The translations under genes were made by a program, and so were the position numbers. A stretch of DNA of 64,000 nt from G963674685 sp964591275 (GTDB lineage Bacteria > Lernaellota > Lernaellaia > JACKCT01): the NCBI GenBank assembly GCA_964591275.1, contig CAZQAE010000012.1, forward strand, positions 20,197-84,196, in the 5' to 3' direction. Positions 1 through 8,603 of this stretch are shown one piece after another; positions within the stretch are counted from its first letter, which is position 1; every line of letters starts with the position of its first letter. Under the pieces are notes generated by a model that ran no database searches, was not told the origin of the DNA, and saw only the letters and a list, made by a program, of their open reading frames with translations.

Positions 1-2
1 AG

Positions 3-1337
3 ATTCAGCCCATTCTGTCCACGGTGGGCATGATCTTCGACGCGATCAACATCGCATACGACAAGGCCAAGGAAACCACTGACGAGATGCTCGACCATCT
101 GGAGGATGAGAGCGCCGCGCCCACCTTCGACCTGGACGAGATCACCGATATCATCGACGCTACCGACGAAGATGCGCCCATCATCCGCCTCATCAATCAC
201 CTGATGTACAAGGCGGTCAAGGATCGCGCCTCCGATATTCACATCGAGGTTTTTGAAAACGACGTCATCGTTCGCTTTCGCATCGACGGCGTGCTTTACG
301 AAGTTATGAAGCCGCCGAAGCGCTTCCACAATTCTATTGCCACGCGCGTGAAAATCATGGCGAAATTGAATATCGCTGAAAAACGTATCCCGCAGGACGG
401 GCGTATCCGCATCAAAATAGCCGGCAAGGACATCGACATTCGAACCAGCATCATCCCAACGGCTTGGGGAGAGCGCGTCGTTATGCGCCTGCTGGATAAA
501 TCGCAGGTGAGCCTTGACCTGGAAGGATTGGGGCTGGGCGGTGAAAAACTTCATAAGGTTGAAGCGCTTATTCAAAATCCTTACGGCATTCTCCTGGTGA
601 CCGGTCCGACCGGTTCCGGGAAAACCACGACTCTCTATGCCTCGCTGGTTCGTCTCAACAAGCCGGATGTCAACATTCTGACCGTCGAGGACCCGATAGA
701 ATATCAGATTTCCGGCATCGGCCAGATGCAGGTTAATCCGAAGATCAAACTCACTTTCGCCTCGGGCTTGCGTTCTTTTTTGCGGCAGGATCCCGACATC
801 ATTCTCGTCGGCGAAATCCGCGATCTGGAAACTGCGGAAATCGCGATCCAGGCGTCCTTAACCGGCCATCTGGTCTTCTCGACCCTCCACACAAATGACT
901 CGGCCAGCGCTTTTACGCGTCTGGTCGATATGGGCATGGAGCCTTTCCTGGTGTCCAGTTCGCTGATCGGCGTTATTGCGCAAAGGCTGGTGCGTGTCCT
1001 GTGCCCGCAGTGCAAAGCGGTCTATTCGCCGACCGAAGAAGAGTTGGCAAAAATCGATCTTAAGCCGGAGGATGTCAAAACTCCCATTTACAAGTCCGTC
1101 GGCTGCTCAAACTGCATGGACACCGGATATTCGGATCGAACCGCTATCTACGAAATCCTCACGATGGATGAGGACATCCAGCAACTGATTCTTTCCAACG
1201 CAGACGCCAACGCTATCAAACGAAAAGCTATCGACAACGGTATGACGACCTTGCGGATGGATGGAGCAGACAAGGTGCTGCGCGGCGAAACAAGCATCCA
1301 GGAAATTCTGCGTGTCACATCGGCGGATGTGCAATGA
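3..1337 (+). CDS. gspE: Type II secretion system ATPase GspE (5' truncated)
   Basis: This is the hexameric cytoplasmic ATPase that powers assembly of the type II secretion pseudopilus. The frame is open to the left window edge, so the N-terminal domain lies outside; a GTG at 24 is in frame but unlikely to be the true start. Counting from that GTG, the Walker A motif (GPTGSGKTT) lies near residue 194, followed by the Asp box, the Walker B region (ILVGEIRD) and the His box (STLHTND). The zinc-binding CPQC/CSNC tetracysteine module sits at residues 327-364. That module favours GspE/PilB over PilT. It heads a co-directional gsp cluster, and its stop codon lies inside a heptamer repeat tract. Confidence 0.95.
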   Translation: MQPILSTVGMIFDAINIAYDKAKETTDEMLDHLEDESAAPTFDLDEITDIIDATDEDAPIIRLINHLMYKAVKDRASDIHIEVFENDVIVRFRIDGVLYEVMKPPKRFHNSIATRVKIMAKLNIAEKRIPQDGRIRIKIAGKDIDIRTSIIPTAWGERVVMRLLDKSQVSLDLEGLGLGGEKLHKVEALIQNPYGILLVTGPTGSGKTTTLYASLVRLNKPDVNILTVEDPIEYQISGIGQMQVNPKIKLTFASGLRSFLRQDPDIILVGEIRDLETAEIAIQASLTGHLVFSTLHTNDSASAFTRLVDMGMEPFLVSSSLIGVIAQRLVRVLCPQCKAVYSPTEEELAKIDLKPEDVKTPIYKSVGCSNCMDTGYSDRTAIYEILTMDEDIQQLILSNADANAIKRKAIDNGMTTLRMDGADKVLRGETSIQEILRVTSADVQ

Positions 1338-1380
1338 GCAGTGAACAATGAGCAATGAACAATTAGCAATGAACAGTGTA
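1332..1380 (+). repeat. Heptanucleotide tandem tract (CARTGAR)n
   Basis: Seven 7-bp units in register read CAATGAG, CAGTGAA, CAATGAG, CAATGAA, CAATTAG, CAATGAA and CAGTGTA. The first unit contains the gspE stop codon. The form resembles the short tandemly repeated repetitive (STRR) heptamers known from cyanobacteria. Two other heptamer families occur in this window, also close to gene ends. Confidence 0.8.
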
Positions 1381-1459
1381 GGAGCGACATTCTTGTCGCG
1401 ATCCCGGCGTAGGGGGCAGGTCCCCCGTGCCTGCCCGTGTAGGAGCGATATAACTCGCG
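1377..1459 (+). repeat. Cluster of three REP-like palindromes between gspE and gspF
   Basis: Three short imperfect palindromes follow one another. The first begins TGTAGGAGCGACATTC and closes with TTGTCGCGA (1377-1401). The second pairs GGGGGCAGG with CCTGCCC (1409-1436). The third begins TGTAGGAGCGATATA and closes with CTCGCG (1438-1459). The GTAG tetranucleotide followed by a GC hairpin is the layout of REP elements mobilised by RAYT (TnpA_REP) transposases in Pseudomonas and relatives. No RAYT gene is present in the window. The cluster may form mRNA hairpins inside the gsp transcript. Confidence 0.7.
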
Positions 1460-1476
1460 GAAAATAAGCGAAACCA

Positions 1477-2709
1477 ATGCCCGTTTATCAATACAAAGCC
1501 ATGAACGCCCAGGGAAAATCGATCTCGGGCCTTATCGACGCGGACAATGAAAACACCGCCAAGGCGAAACTCCGTCAGGAAAAAAAATTCCCCACCTCCA
1601 TCGAAGAGGTTGAGGAAGGCAAGGTCACGCGGGGCAAGGGCCTGTCCATGGAGATCGACCTGCGTGTCTTGCTGGGACGCATCAAAACGCAGGATCTGGC
1701 CATAGCTTTGCGCCAGTTCTCCACATTGATCGGCGCGAGTATTCCCATGGACAACGCCTTGATGGCCCTTTCCAAGCAGGTCGAAAATCCACTTCTTATG
1801 AAGATATTCACGCAGGTGCGTGAGAAGGTGACTCAAGGGACTTCTCTGGCCAACGCCTTGAAGGATTTTCCGAAAACTTTCACGCCTCTTATGGTGAACA
1901 TGATCAACGCCGGCGAGCAATCCGGCACCCTGGATCAGGTTTTGGGGCGCATTGCCGACTTCTCCGAGGACACGCTCGACCGTCAGCAAAGAATCAAATC
2001 CGCCATCATGTATCCGATTTTCATGCTCTTTATCGGCTCGGGCATTATGGCCTATCTCGTCGCCTTCGTGATCCCCAAAATATCCCAGATTTTTGAGGGA
2101 ATGCACAAAACTCTGCCGCCGATGACCCTGCTGCTGCTGGGCACCGCCGACTTCATCAAAAATTACTGGTGGTTTGCGATAATCCTCGGAATCGCGGGGT
2201 ACTGGCTTTTTTCCCGCTGGCGCAAAACACCCAAAGGGCGCAAGAAATTCGACCGCTTCACTCTTTGGCTGCCGGTGTTCGGGCCGCTGATCCGGAAAAT
2301 TGCCGTGAGCCGTTTCACACGCACTTTGGGAACCCTGCTGAGCAGCGGCGTGCCGATCATCGAGTCGATGAACATTGTCAAAAACGTCGTTTCCAATGTC
2401 ATCATCGAAGAGGCGATTGACGGCGCCAAGGACAATATCCGCGAAGGGCAGTCAGTCTCCCGTCCCCTGGAGGCTTCCGGCGTATTTCCTCCCATGGTGA
2501 TTCACATGATTATGGTGGGTGAACAGACCGGAGAGCTGGAGGATATGCTCTTTCGCGTGGCGGACGCCTATGACCGGGAAGTCGCCTCGGCCATTACGGG
2601 TATGATGGCCCTGCTGGAGCCGGTGATGATTCTCGTCATGGCCGGCGCCGTCGGATTTGCCGTCATTTCGATTCTGATGCCGATCATGGACATGACGACG
2701 GGAATGTGA
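1477..2709 (+). CDS. gspF: Type II secretion system inner-membrane protein GspF
   Basis: This 410-residue polytopic protein is the platform of the type II secretion assembly and contacts the GspE ATPase. It has the duplicated GspF domain, each copy rich in helices. The first is near residues 65-190 (FSTLIGASIPMDNAL, MINAGEQSGTLD) and the second near residues 270-395 (LGTLLSSGVPIIESM, MVGEQTGELEDML). Hydrophobic segments lie near residues 170-195, 225-245 and at the C-terminus. The length matches the family. It is separated from gspE by the repeat cluster but has the same direction. Confidence 0.95.
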   Translation: MPVYQYKAMNAQGKSISGLIDADNENTAKAKLRQEKKFPTSIEEVEEGKVTRGKGLSMEIDLRVLLGRIKTQDLAIALRQFSTLIGASIPMDNALMALSKQVENPLLMKIFTQVREKVTQGTSLANALKDFPKTFTPLMVNMINAGEQSGTLDQVLGRIADFSEDTLDRQQRIKSAIMYPIFMLFIGSGIMAYLVAFVIPKISQIFEGMHKTLPPMTLLLLGTADFIKNYWWFAIILGIAGYWLFSRWRKTPKGRKKFDRFTLWLPVFGPLIRKIAVSRFTRTLGTLLSSGVPIIESMNIVKNVVSNVIIEEAIDGAKDNIREGQSVSRPLEASGVFPPMVIHMIMVGEQTGELEDMLFRVADAYDREVASAITGMMALLEPVMILVMAGAVGFAVISILMPIMDMTTGM

Positions 2710-2880
2710 TGTCCGATTTGAGTGAATGGATGCATCTGGATGTTGATCGCTTTGGTGAAAGCCGCTTTCGCGAAGGAACCGTTTAAGATGGCATCGGGAT
2801 TGCAAAGTATATTCCGACAGACTCCTGGGGATATGAAAACCTGAGTCGAATATGGATTATTGCGCGTAAGGAGGTTCGCG

Positions 2881-3318
2881 ATGACGTTTTTGAAGCTGAG
2901 AAGGCCTTTACCCACCGGACGCCGTATGGTTTCGGGCGGTTTTACATTGCTGGAAATCATGGTGGTGGTCATCATCATCGGAACCATCGCCGGACTGGTC
3001 GGCGTCAAGGTTCTCGATAGATTGGAACAGGCCCGGATGGAGGCGTCCATGGCGCAAATGTCTTCGATAAAAAGCGCACTCGACCTTTTCAAAATGGACA
3101 ACGGATTTTATCCGACGACCGACATCGGTCTGATGGCGCTCGTAGCGCCCAGACCCGACGCGATGGGAGCGGGAGTTTCCGGTTATCTGAACAGCGATAT
3201 GGTGCCTGTCGACCCCTGGAACCGACCCTATGGCTATGTTTCCGATGGTTATGCCTTTACAGTCTGGTCCAACGGACCCGACGGCGTGCCGCAATCGCAG
3301 GATGACATCACGGGCTGA
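2881..3318 (+). CDS. gspG: Type II secretion major pseudopilin GspG
   Basis: This 145-residue protein is the major subunit of the type II secretion pseudopilus. A prepilin peptidase site (GG-FTLLEI) lies near residues 20-27, followed by a hydrophobic helix (VVVIIIGTIAGLVG). The C-terminal part has the GspG arrangement, with PVDPWNRPYGY and a terminal Asp-rich segment of the kind that binds calcium. The ATG at 2881 is chosen because an AAGGAGG ribosome site stands just upstream; a longer in-frame reading would overlap that site. A roughly 170-bp gap separates it from gspF. Confidence 0.94.
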   Translation: MTFLKLRRPLPTGRRMVSGGFTLLEIMVVVIIIGTIAGLVGVKVLDRLEQARMEASMAQMSSIKSALDLFKMDNGFYPTTDIGLMALVAPRPDAMGAGVSGYLNSDMVPVDPWNRPYGYVSDGYAFTVWSNGPDGVPQSQDDITG

Positions 3319-3361
3319 GCTTCCGGTGGCATCATGCCAATCCAATGCGGAAGGTGGATGA

Positions 3362-4036
3362 TTGAAATCGCGATGGATACAGCATGTCGCCAGGGGATTA
3401 CGCTGCGGTGATTTCAAGTCGCGGGCGCGCGCCGTGACGATTTGCATCAGCGCAAAATCCCTTCCCCGAAACGCCGCCAAAGGATTCACGTTACTGGAAA
3501 TCCTCGCTGTGATGCTCATTATCGCCATTGTCATGTCCATCGCCATACCCCGATTCGGAGACGTTTTTCAGACCAATGTCAAAGGAGCGATGCGGAAATT
3601 CACTGGAATGGTGAAATTTTGTTTCCATGAGTCGGTCATTAAGCAGACTCATTTGAGGCTGATGATTGATCCGGTCAAAGGAGAATACTGGCCGACCTTA
3701 TTGGCGACATCCGGCAGCGTTGGCCAATTCGTGAGTTTAACCGGCAGCGATGTCATTTCAAAAAAAGGCAAGCTTCCTAACGGCATTCGCTTCATTGACG
3801 TGGTGACGCCTCATAACATCTTTAAAATCGACAAGGACGAGGCCTTTATCGCCTTTTATCCGACCGGTTTCGTGGAAAGGTCAGTGATTCATCTCGGCGA
3901 CGACGCCGGTCGATTTTACACCCTCGTCACGCAGCCTCTCACAGGGGATATGGAGGTTCTGGACGGTTACGTGGACATTGCCGACACCAATCAATTCGAG
4001 GGACCGTTCTCGCTGTCGCAAAGCGGAAACCAATGA
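3362..4036 (+). CDS. gspH: Type II secretion minor pseudopilin GspH
   Basis: This 224-residue minor pseudopilin starts at a TTG preceded by GGAAGGTGG. A long basic leader ends in the prepilin peptidase motif KGFTLLEI near residue 41, followed by a hydrophobic helix. The remaining globular domain is only weakly conserved, so assignment to GspH rather than another minor pseudopilin rests on gene order (between gspG and gspI). The end overlaps the next gene by 4 bp (ATGA), which suggests translational coupling. Confidence 0.82.
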   Translation: MKSRWIQHVARGLRCGDFKSRARAVTICISAKSLPRNAAKGFTLLEILAVMLIIAIVMSIAIPRFGDVFQTNVKGAMRKFTGMVKFCFHESVIKQTHLRLMIDPVKGEYWPTLLATSGSVGQFVSLTGSDVISKKGKLPNGIRFIDVVTPHNIFKIDKDEAFIAFYPTGFVERSVIHLGDDAGRFYTLVTQPLTGDMEVLDGYVDIADTNQFEGPFSLSQSGNQ

Positions 4037-4602
4037 TGCAACGTGGACAAAATCCCGAGATCAAACAGGCAAGGAACCGGATTATTTTCGGCGCTTTCAC
4101 TCCGCGCGAAGGCCGCAAGGGCTTTTCGCTTTTGGAAGTCATGGTCGCGATGGCTATTTTGGCGACGGTTCTGGTGGTGCTCCTTCAAAATCACGGAATG
4201 TCCATACGGGTGAGCCTTCGCGCCAGGCAGGCTTCCGTCGCCGCGAATCTTGCGCGGGACCTGATGACGGAGATCGAACTGGAAGGTTTTCCCATGGTGG
4301 GCTCGGAAACGGGGAACTTCATGGACCGCTACCCAGGTCTGTATCCGGGATATACCTGGGAGCGCGAGGTGAACGAAAGCGTCTTCGCTGACTATATCCG
4401 CGAGGTAACGGTCCGCGTGAACTATCCCGTGGATCGCAGCACGGCAGGGATAGAACTTCTCAACCTCATCGGCGCCAAGGACATCGAGGAACAGGAGATG
4501 GCCGGCCTTGGCGGCGGCGAGCTGTCCGGGAAAAGTCCCGGCGAACAGGCTCTCATGAGCAGCATGGGGCGCATGAGCGAAGGCGGTGGAGATAAGAAAT
4601 GA
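4033..4602 (+). CDS. gspI: Type II secretion minor pseudopilin GspI
   Basis: This 189-residue minor pseudopilin has the methylation/cleavage motif KGFSLLEVMVAMAIL near residue 30. GspI-like sequence follows (helix, then ASVAANLARDLMTEIELEG). GspI normally nucleates the tip complex with GspJ and GspK, which follow here in the canonical order. A Gly/Met-rich tail of about 40 residues (GLGGGELSGKSPGEQ) extends past the usual domain. Both ends overlap neighbouring genes by 4 bp. Confidence 0.85.
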   Translation: MMQRGQNPEIKQARNRIIFGAFTPREGRKGFSLLEVMVAMAILATVLVVLLQNHGMSIRVSLRARQASVAANLARDLMTEIELEGFPMVGSETGNFMDRYPGLYPGYTWEREVNESVFADYIREVTVRVNYPVDRSTAGIELLNLIGAKDIEEQEMAGLGGGELSGKSPGEQALMSSMGRMSEGGGDKK

Positions 4603-5417
4603 CAAAGCGATCCGGTTTCACTCTCCTGGAAGTGCTCGTGGCCACTGCGGTGACCGCCATGATCCTGAGCATCGTCTATTCGAGCTTCGCGCGGACGGTG
4701 GAGAGCAAGGAATACGTGGAACTGGGCAATGAGGCCTATCACCGGGCCAGATGGGCTTTAGACAAAATCGCCACGGATCTGGCTTCGGCCTACGTTCATC
4801 GTTCCAACAACAGCAATTCCATTTTTTATGCCGTGTCCCATGACATCAGCGGCATGCCGATGGACGAAATGCACTTCACCAGTTTCGCGCATGTTAGCCA
4901 CAATCCGCTGCTGGTTTCGTCGGACCAATGCGAGGTCGGATACAAAATCGCCTGGATTTCCGAATTGGAACGTTTTCAGTTGTGGCGGCGCGAAGATCCC
5001 ACAGTGGATGTTGACAACATGCAGGGCGGCGAGGAGTTCATGATTGTGGATGACCTGGCCGCCTTCAACGTGCGCTTTTGGGATGGCTTCAGTTGGCGGG
5101 ACAATTGGGATTCCAGGCCCTTCGATATGGTTATGAGCGAAGACGGATCCGAGCAGCAGATGGAATTTGAGCAGACCGATGAAATGCTCAAGGCTTCGCC
5201 CGCAGCCGTGGAAGTCTCCATCGCAGTCAACGGACCCGATGGACGCCCAATCATTTTTACGTCCAAAGTGAAGATAGAGATGTCCACCATCAACCTCAAA
5301 GCGCTGGACGAAGAAGAGGATGAAGAAGGATCTTCCGGCAGCGGAAGCAGCAGCACGGATAATGAAAAAAAGAATCCCTTCGCCAGCCCGACCGGGGGCT
5401 ACGTCGGCGCGGGGTGA
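4599..5417 (+). CDS. gspJ: Type II secretion minor pseudopilin GspJ
   Basis: This 272-residue minor pseudopilin of the tip complex has a very short leader (MTKRSG) before FTLLEVLVATAVTAM. The GspJ-type domain includes YHRARWALDKIATDLASAY and a late region resembling FNVRFWDGFSW. The C-terminal 40 residues are low complexity, with an acidic run (DEEEDEEG) then Ser/Gly. The start overlaps gspI by 4 bp. About 40 bp separate it from gspK. Confidence 0.85.
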   Translation: MTKRSGFTLLEVLVATAVTAMILSIVYSSFARTVESKEYVELGNEAYHRARWALDKIATDLASAYVHRSNNSNSIFYAVSHDISGMPMDEMHFTSFAHVSHNPLLVSSDQCEVGYKIAWISELERFQLWRREDPTVDVDNMQGGEEFMIVDDLAAFNVRFWDGFSWRDNWDSRPFDMVMSEDGSEQQMEFEQTDEMLKASPAAVEVSIAVNGPDGRPIIFTSKVKIEMSTINLKALDEEEDEEGSSGSGSSSTDNEKKNPFASPTGGYVGAG

Positions 5418-5459
5418 CAGTGAACTGTCGTCAACGAAGATTGGTTTGGTTAACGGATA

Positions 5460-6554
5460 ATGTTTAAGGCCATCGGAAATTTTGCGACGGCCAATACTCC
5501 GCGGCGAGGAGTGGCCCTTCTAATCGTGCTGATGGTCACCACCATTCTCACGGTCGTCGTGCTGGATTTCGCGCAATCCACGCGTGTCAATTTCTACATC
5601 GCCTCCAACATTCATAACGGCATGAAAGCCTATTATATGGCGAAAAGCGGCATCCAGGTCGCCGAGGGTTCGCTGCTCAGGGATATGCAAAAGACCAAAG
5701 ACGACCACTTGGACGAGGACTGGAACAATCCGCTTTTCAGCTTCATCCCCTTGTCGGATACCGAAACGATCTCCGTCAACATTACCGATGAGTCCGGCAA
5801 GTTCAACGTCAATCGCATGGTGAGCGGCACGGGAAATGTCAAGCAAACGGAAGTCGACATTTTCAGAAAACTGCTGGAACTGCTGGAACTCGACCCGGCG
5901 ACAGCGGATGCCGTGGCCGATTGGTTGGATATCAACGAGGACGCCTTCAACGGCGCCGGCACGGAGGATCAGTTTTACGGCTATTCGGTTTCGCCGGGAG
6001 GAGCTTATCAGTCTAAAAACGGCCGATTGTCCAGCCTGGCGGAATTGAAACTCATCAAGGGGATCAATAGCGACGTTTTCAAAAAACTCTCTGAAGTCTG
6101 CACGATATATACGGACGCCAAGCTGAACATCAATACGATCAATGACACGGTTTTAAGCGCCATCATTTTGTCCATTGACGAAAAAGCCGACGCGCAAAAA
6201 ACCATTTCGGCTATCACGGCCTATCGCGATACGCCCGAGCAGCACTTTGAAAAAAGGTCTTTGCGCGGACAGTTGATGGAGGCCGGCGTCGATCCGCGAA
6301 TGGCCGCGCGCCTGCGTCGAAAGCTCGGCACATCCAGCAGATATTTTAGCGTTGATGTTACAGCCAACGTCGGGCCGACGGTGAAATCGGTTCGCGGCGT
6401 CGTGAAAAGAAGCAAGAAAAAGGTCAGCCTGGTTTACTTCAGACCCGGAGAACTTTTAAATCCGCCCAAGGCGCCCGATGACCTGGGGGCGATGGCCGAT
6501 ATGTTGGGCGCCGCGCAGGGCGCCGGCATCAACATTGGCGATTTCATGCAGTGA
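5460..6554 (+). CDS. gspK: Type II secretion minor pseudopilin GspK
   Basis: This 364-residue protein would cap the pseudopilus. The leader RRGVALLIVLMVTTIL is the GspK form of the pseudopilin helix. AYYMAKSGIQVAEG, NVNRMV, DAVADWLDINED and the helix-hairpin-helix-like SLAELKLIKGI are characteristic of GspK. The length is typical. No gspL, gspM, gspC or gspD follows; the next gene is an LtaS-like enzyme, so the rest of the system must be encoded elsewhere. The stop overlaps the GTG of the next gene. Confidence 0.92.
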   Translation: MFKAIGNFATANTPRRGVALLIVLMVTTILTVVVLDFAQSTRVNFYIASNIHNGMKAYYMAKSGIQVAEGSLLRDMQKTKDDHLDEDWNNPLFSFIPLSDTETISVNITDESGKFNVNRMVSGTGNVKQTEVDIFRKLLELLELDPATADAVADWLDINEDAFNGAGTEDQFYGYSVSPGGAYQSKNGRLSSLAELKLIKGINSDVFKKLSEVCTIYTDAKLNINTINDTVLSAIILSIDEKADAQKTISAITAYRDTPEQHFEKRSLRGQLMEAGVDPRMAARLRRKLGTSSRYFSVDVTANVGPTVKSVRGVVKRSKKKVSLVYFRPGELLNPPKAPDDLGAMADMLGAAQGAGINIGDFMQ

Positions 6555-8446
6555 CGCACATACCGCGAAAAACCATCGCCTACCTGATCGTCGCCGCTCT
6601 TGCGCCCGCATGGCTGGCTGTCTATTCGCTCATCCAGTTGGACGAAAAGCTCACCTGGCAGTGGATGATCGACGCGGCGGCATTTTGCGCGTTGTATATG
6701 ACTGTTTTTGTCATGGCCCCGAAAAAGAAGTGGCTTCGTATTACTTTCGCGCTGATTGTGGCTGGCTGGTTCGTGTTTTTCCACGTGGGAAATGTCGCGT
6801 ATTACAAGTTCTACGATACCTGGGCGCACATCCATATTTTCGACCAATGGAAAGATTCCTTCGCTCTGGGGAAATCGGTTTCTGAACTTCTTGGCCTGTG
6901 GGATTGGCTTTTCGGCGTTCTCGCCCCTCTTTTGATAGCCATCGCATCTTCGCTGATCAACGTCGATCCAAAAAGAAAAATACTGGCGCCCGTTTTCCTG
7001 ATCAGTGCTTTCGCCCTGGTTATTGTTCATTACATAAGCGTCGGATCGCCTGTCGGCACGAAACACCAGGAACCGATGATGTATTTTATCAGGGCGCCGA
7101 TTGATGCGCGCGTTGACGCTTACAGGAAAAGGAAAGGAATCGAGCGCGTCGCCGCCAACCTGGACCGCTACTACCCCATCGACCACGCAATTTATCAGCG
7201 AAGTCAAAATGCCAACCCGCCATTCGCCTCGGAGCCGGTTTCCGGCACGCAGGCTCCAAAAGACTCCGTCAACATCGTCATCATCATGATGGAGTCGGTT
7301 GTCGCCTCGGCATCCGGGGCCTGGGGCGCAAGTCCTTCCTATACGCCGAATTTGGACGCATTGGCCGCGAACGGACTCATGGCGAAAAACTTTTACGCCA
7401 ACGGGAGCCAGACCGTGCGCGGGGAACTGGCGAGTCTGTGTTCCTATTATCCGAACCTGTCCGGCGGACCAATTTATTCAAGGTATCATAAAACAGAGAT
7501 GATCTGTCTGCCGGAAATCCTTGGCTCCTTTGGCTATCAGACCATGTGGATATCGTCTTATAAAAAAACCTATAACAAAAAAAGCCGCTTTCTTCGCCGA
7601 CATGGCGTCGATGAAATTTACGACATCAAGGACATGCCGCCCGGCTATCAAAAAATCGGATGGGGCCCTGCCGATGAGAATCTGTTCGAGTCAGCGGCGA
7701 CGCGCCTGGATGCGGCAACTGAGCCTTTTTTCGCCGAGATCATGACCCTCTCGAACCATCATCCTTTCCATTGGGATTATCCCAGCAACGCAACCGCGCC
7801 GCGCGGCGGGCATTCAGAGCCGTATGAAAACTTCATGCGCGGGATTTTTTATACGGACTACGCAATAGGCAAATTCTTTGAAAGCGTGCGTGATAGTGAG
7901 TGGTTTGCCCGAACCATTTTCGTGATCGTAGGCGACCACGGCATATGGCTCTTCCCGGAGGATTCCGCAAAAGGTCCCGTCGAAAAACAGGAAGCCTATT
8001 TTCGCGTCCCGATGGTTATCTATGCGCCGGATTTGCTCGAAGCGCAGGTTTTTGAGCAGGTTGCATCGCAAGTGGATATTGCTCCGACGGTCATGGATAT
8101 TATCGGTGCCAGGGCGCCAAACACATTTGTCGGGCAAAGCCTTCTTGCGCCTTCCGGCACCCCTCCTTTCGCCGTCATGCTGCATGACAGGCAATGGAAC
8201 ATCAGGCGCGGCAACGAGTATTGTTATGATGTCGGCGAGCAATGTTTTTACGAACACATTCCGCGCTGTCCGAAGGGATACAAAAAGGACCTGGGCCAGC
8301 CCGTTTCGTGTTTTCATTTTGAAGATGATTTATTGAGCCATTCCGAAAAGTGGCGGCAAAAGCCGCTAATAAAAAAGAATTTAGGGCTTATGTCTTTTGC
8401 CGAGGATTTGACAGCCTATCATCACAGGCTGTTGCTACGGAAGTAG
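6551..8446 (+). CDS. LtaS-like membrane-anchored sulfatase / phosphoglycerol transferase
   Basis: This 631-residue protein has about five N-terminal membrane segments (residues 8-30, 40-57, 63-83, 117-140, 148-167) followed by a large periplasmic alkaline-phosphatase/sulfatase domain. IVIIMMESVVASASG marks the first metal-binding motif. A Thr in GSQTVRGELASL occupies the LtaS nucleophile position, and VGDHG is the distal metal motif. The family transfers phosphoglycerol or phosphoethanolamine to envelope glycans or lipids; the substrate here cannot be read from sequence. The GTG at 6551 overlaps the gspK stop by 4 bp, so it is probably co-translated with the gsp genes. Confidence 0.83.
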   Translation: MTHIPRKTIAYLIVAALAPAWLAVYSLIQLDEKLTWQWMIDAAAFCALYMTVFVMAPKKKWLRITFALIVAGWFVFFHVGNVAYYKFYDTWAHIHIFDQWKDSFALGKSVSELLGLWDWLFGVLAPLLIAIASSLINVDPKRKILAPVFLISAFALVIVHYISVGSPVGTKHQEPMMYFIRAPIDARVDAYRKRKGIERVAANLDRYYPIDHAIYQRSQNANPPFASEPVSGTQAPKDSVNIVIIMMESVVASASGAWGASPSYTPNLDALAANGLMAKNFYANGSQTVRGELASLCSYYPNLSGGPIYSRYHKTEMICLPEILGSFGYQTMWISSYKKTYNKKSRFLRRHGVDEIYDIKDMPPGYQKIGWGPADENLFESAATRLDAATEPFFAEIMTLSNHHPFHWDYPSNATAPRGGHSEPYENFMRGIFYTDYAIGKFFESVRDSEWFARTIFVIVGDHGIWLFPEDSAKGPVEKQEAYFRVPMVIYAPDLLEAQVFEQVASQVDIAPTVMDIIGARAPNTFVGQSLLAPSGTPPFAVMLHDRQWNIRRGNEYCYDVGEQCFYEHIPRCPKGYKKDLGQPVSCFHFEDDLLSHSEKWRQKPLIKKNLGLMSFAEDLTAYHHRLLLRK

Positions 8447-8450
8447 GAGG

Positions 8451-8603
8451 CATGAAGTGTGAAGTATGAGGTCTGAATTTTTGGAGGCGCTATCTGTTCG
8501 TCCGCTCAATGAGATAGCGAATGAAAACAAGCAAGTTGCTCCAATTGTTGTTTTACGACGCTTTTTCGCATCATCATTCACACCTCATACTTCATACTTC
8601 ATC
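8451..8603. repeat. Inverted heptamer tracts (TATGAAG / CTTCATA) around a short spacer
   Basis: Left tract units are CATGAAG, TGTGAAG and TATGAGG (8451-8471). Right tract units are CCTCATA, CTTCATA and CTTCATC (8583-8603). The tracts form a 21-bp inverted repeat with one mismatch around about 110 bp without a recognisable gene. The right tract contains the stop codon of the minus-strand lipoprotein gene, and the left begins 5 bp after the sulfatase stop. The tracts could pair as a stem between the two convergent genes. Confidence 0.75.

Noticed and set aside
2709..2786. 25-codon frame starting in the gspF stop (TGATG), ending before gspG
   Set aside because: It has a start overlap but no conserved sequence or ribosome site of its own. 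It is too short to support.
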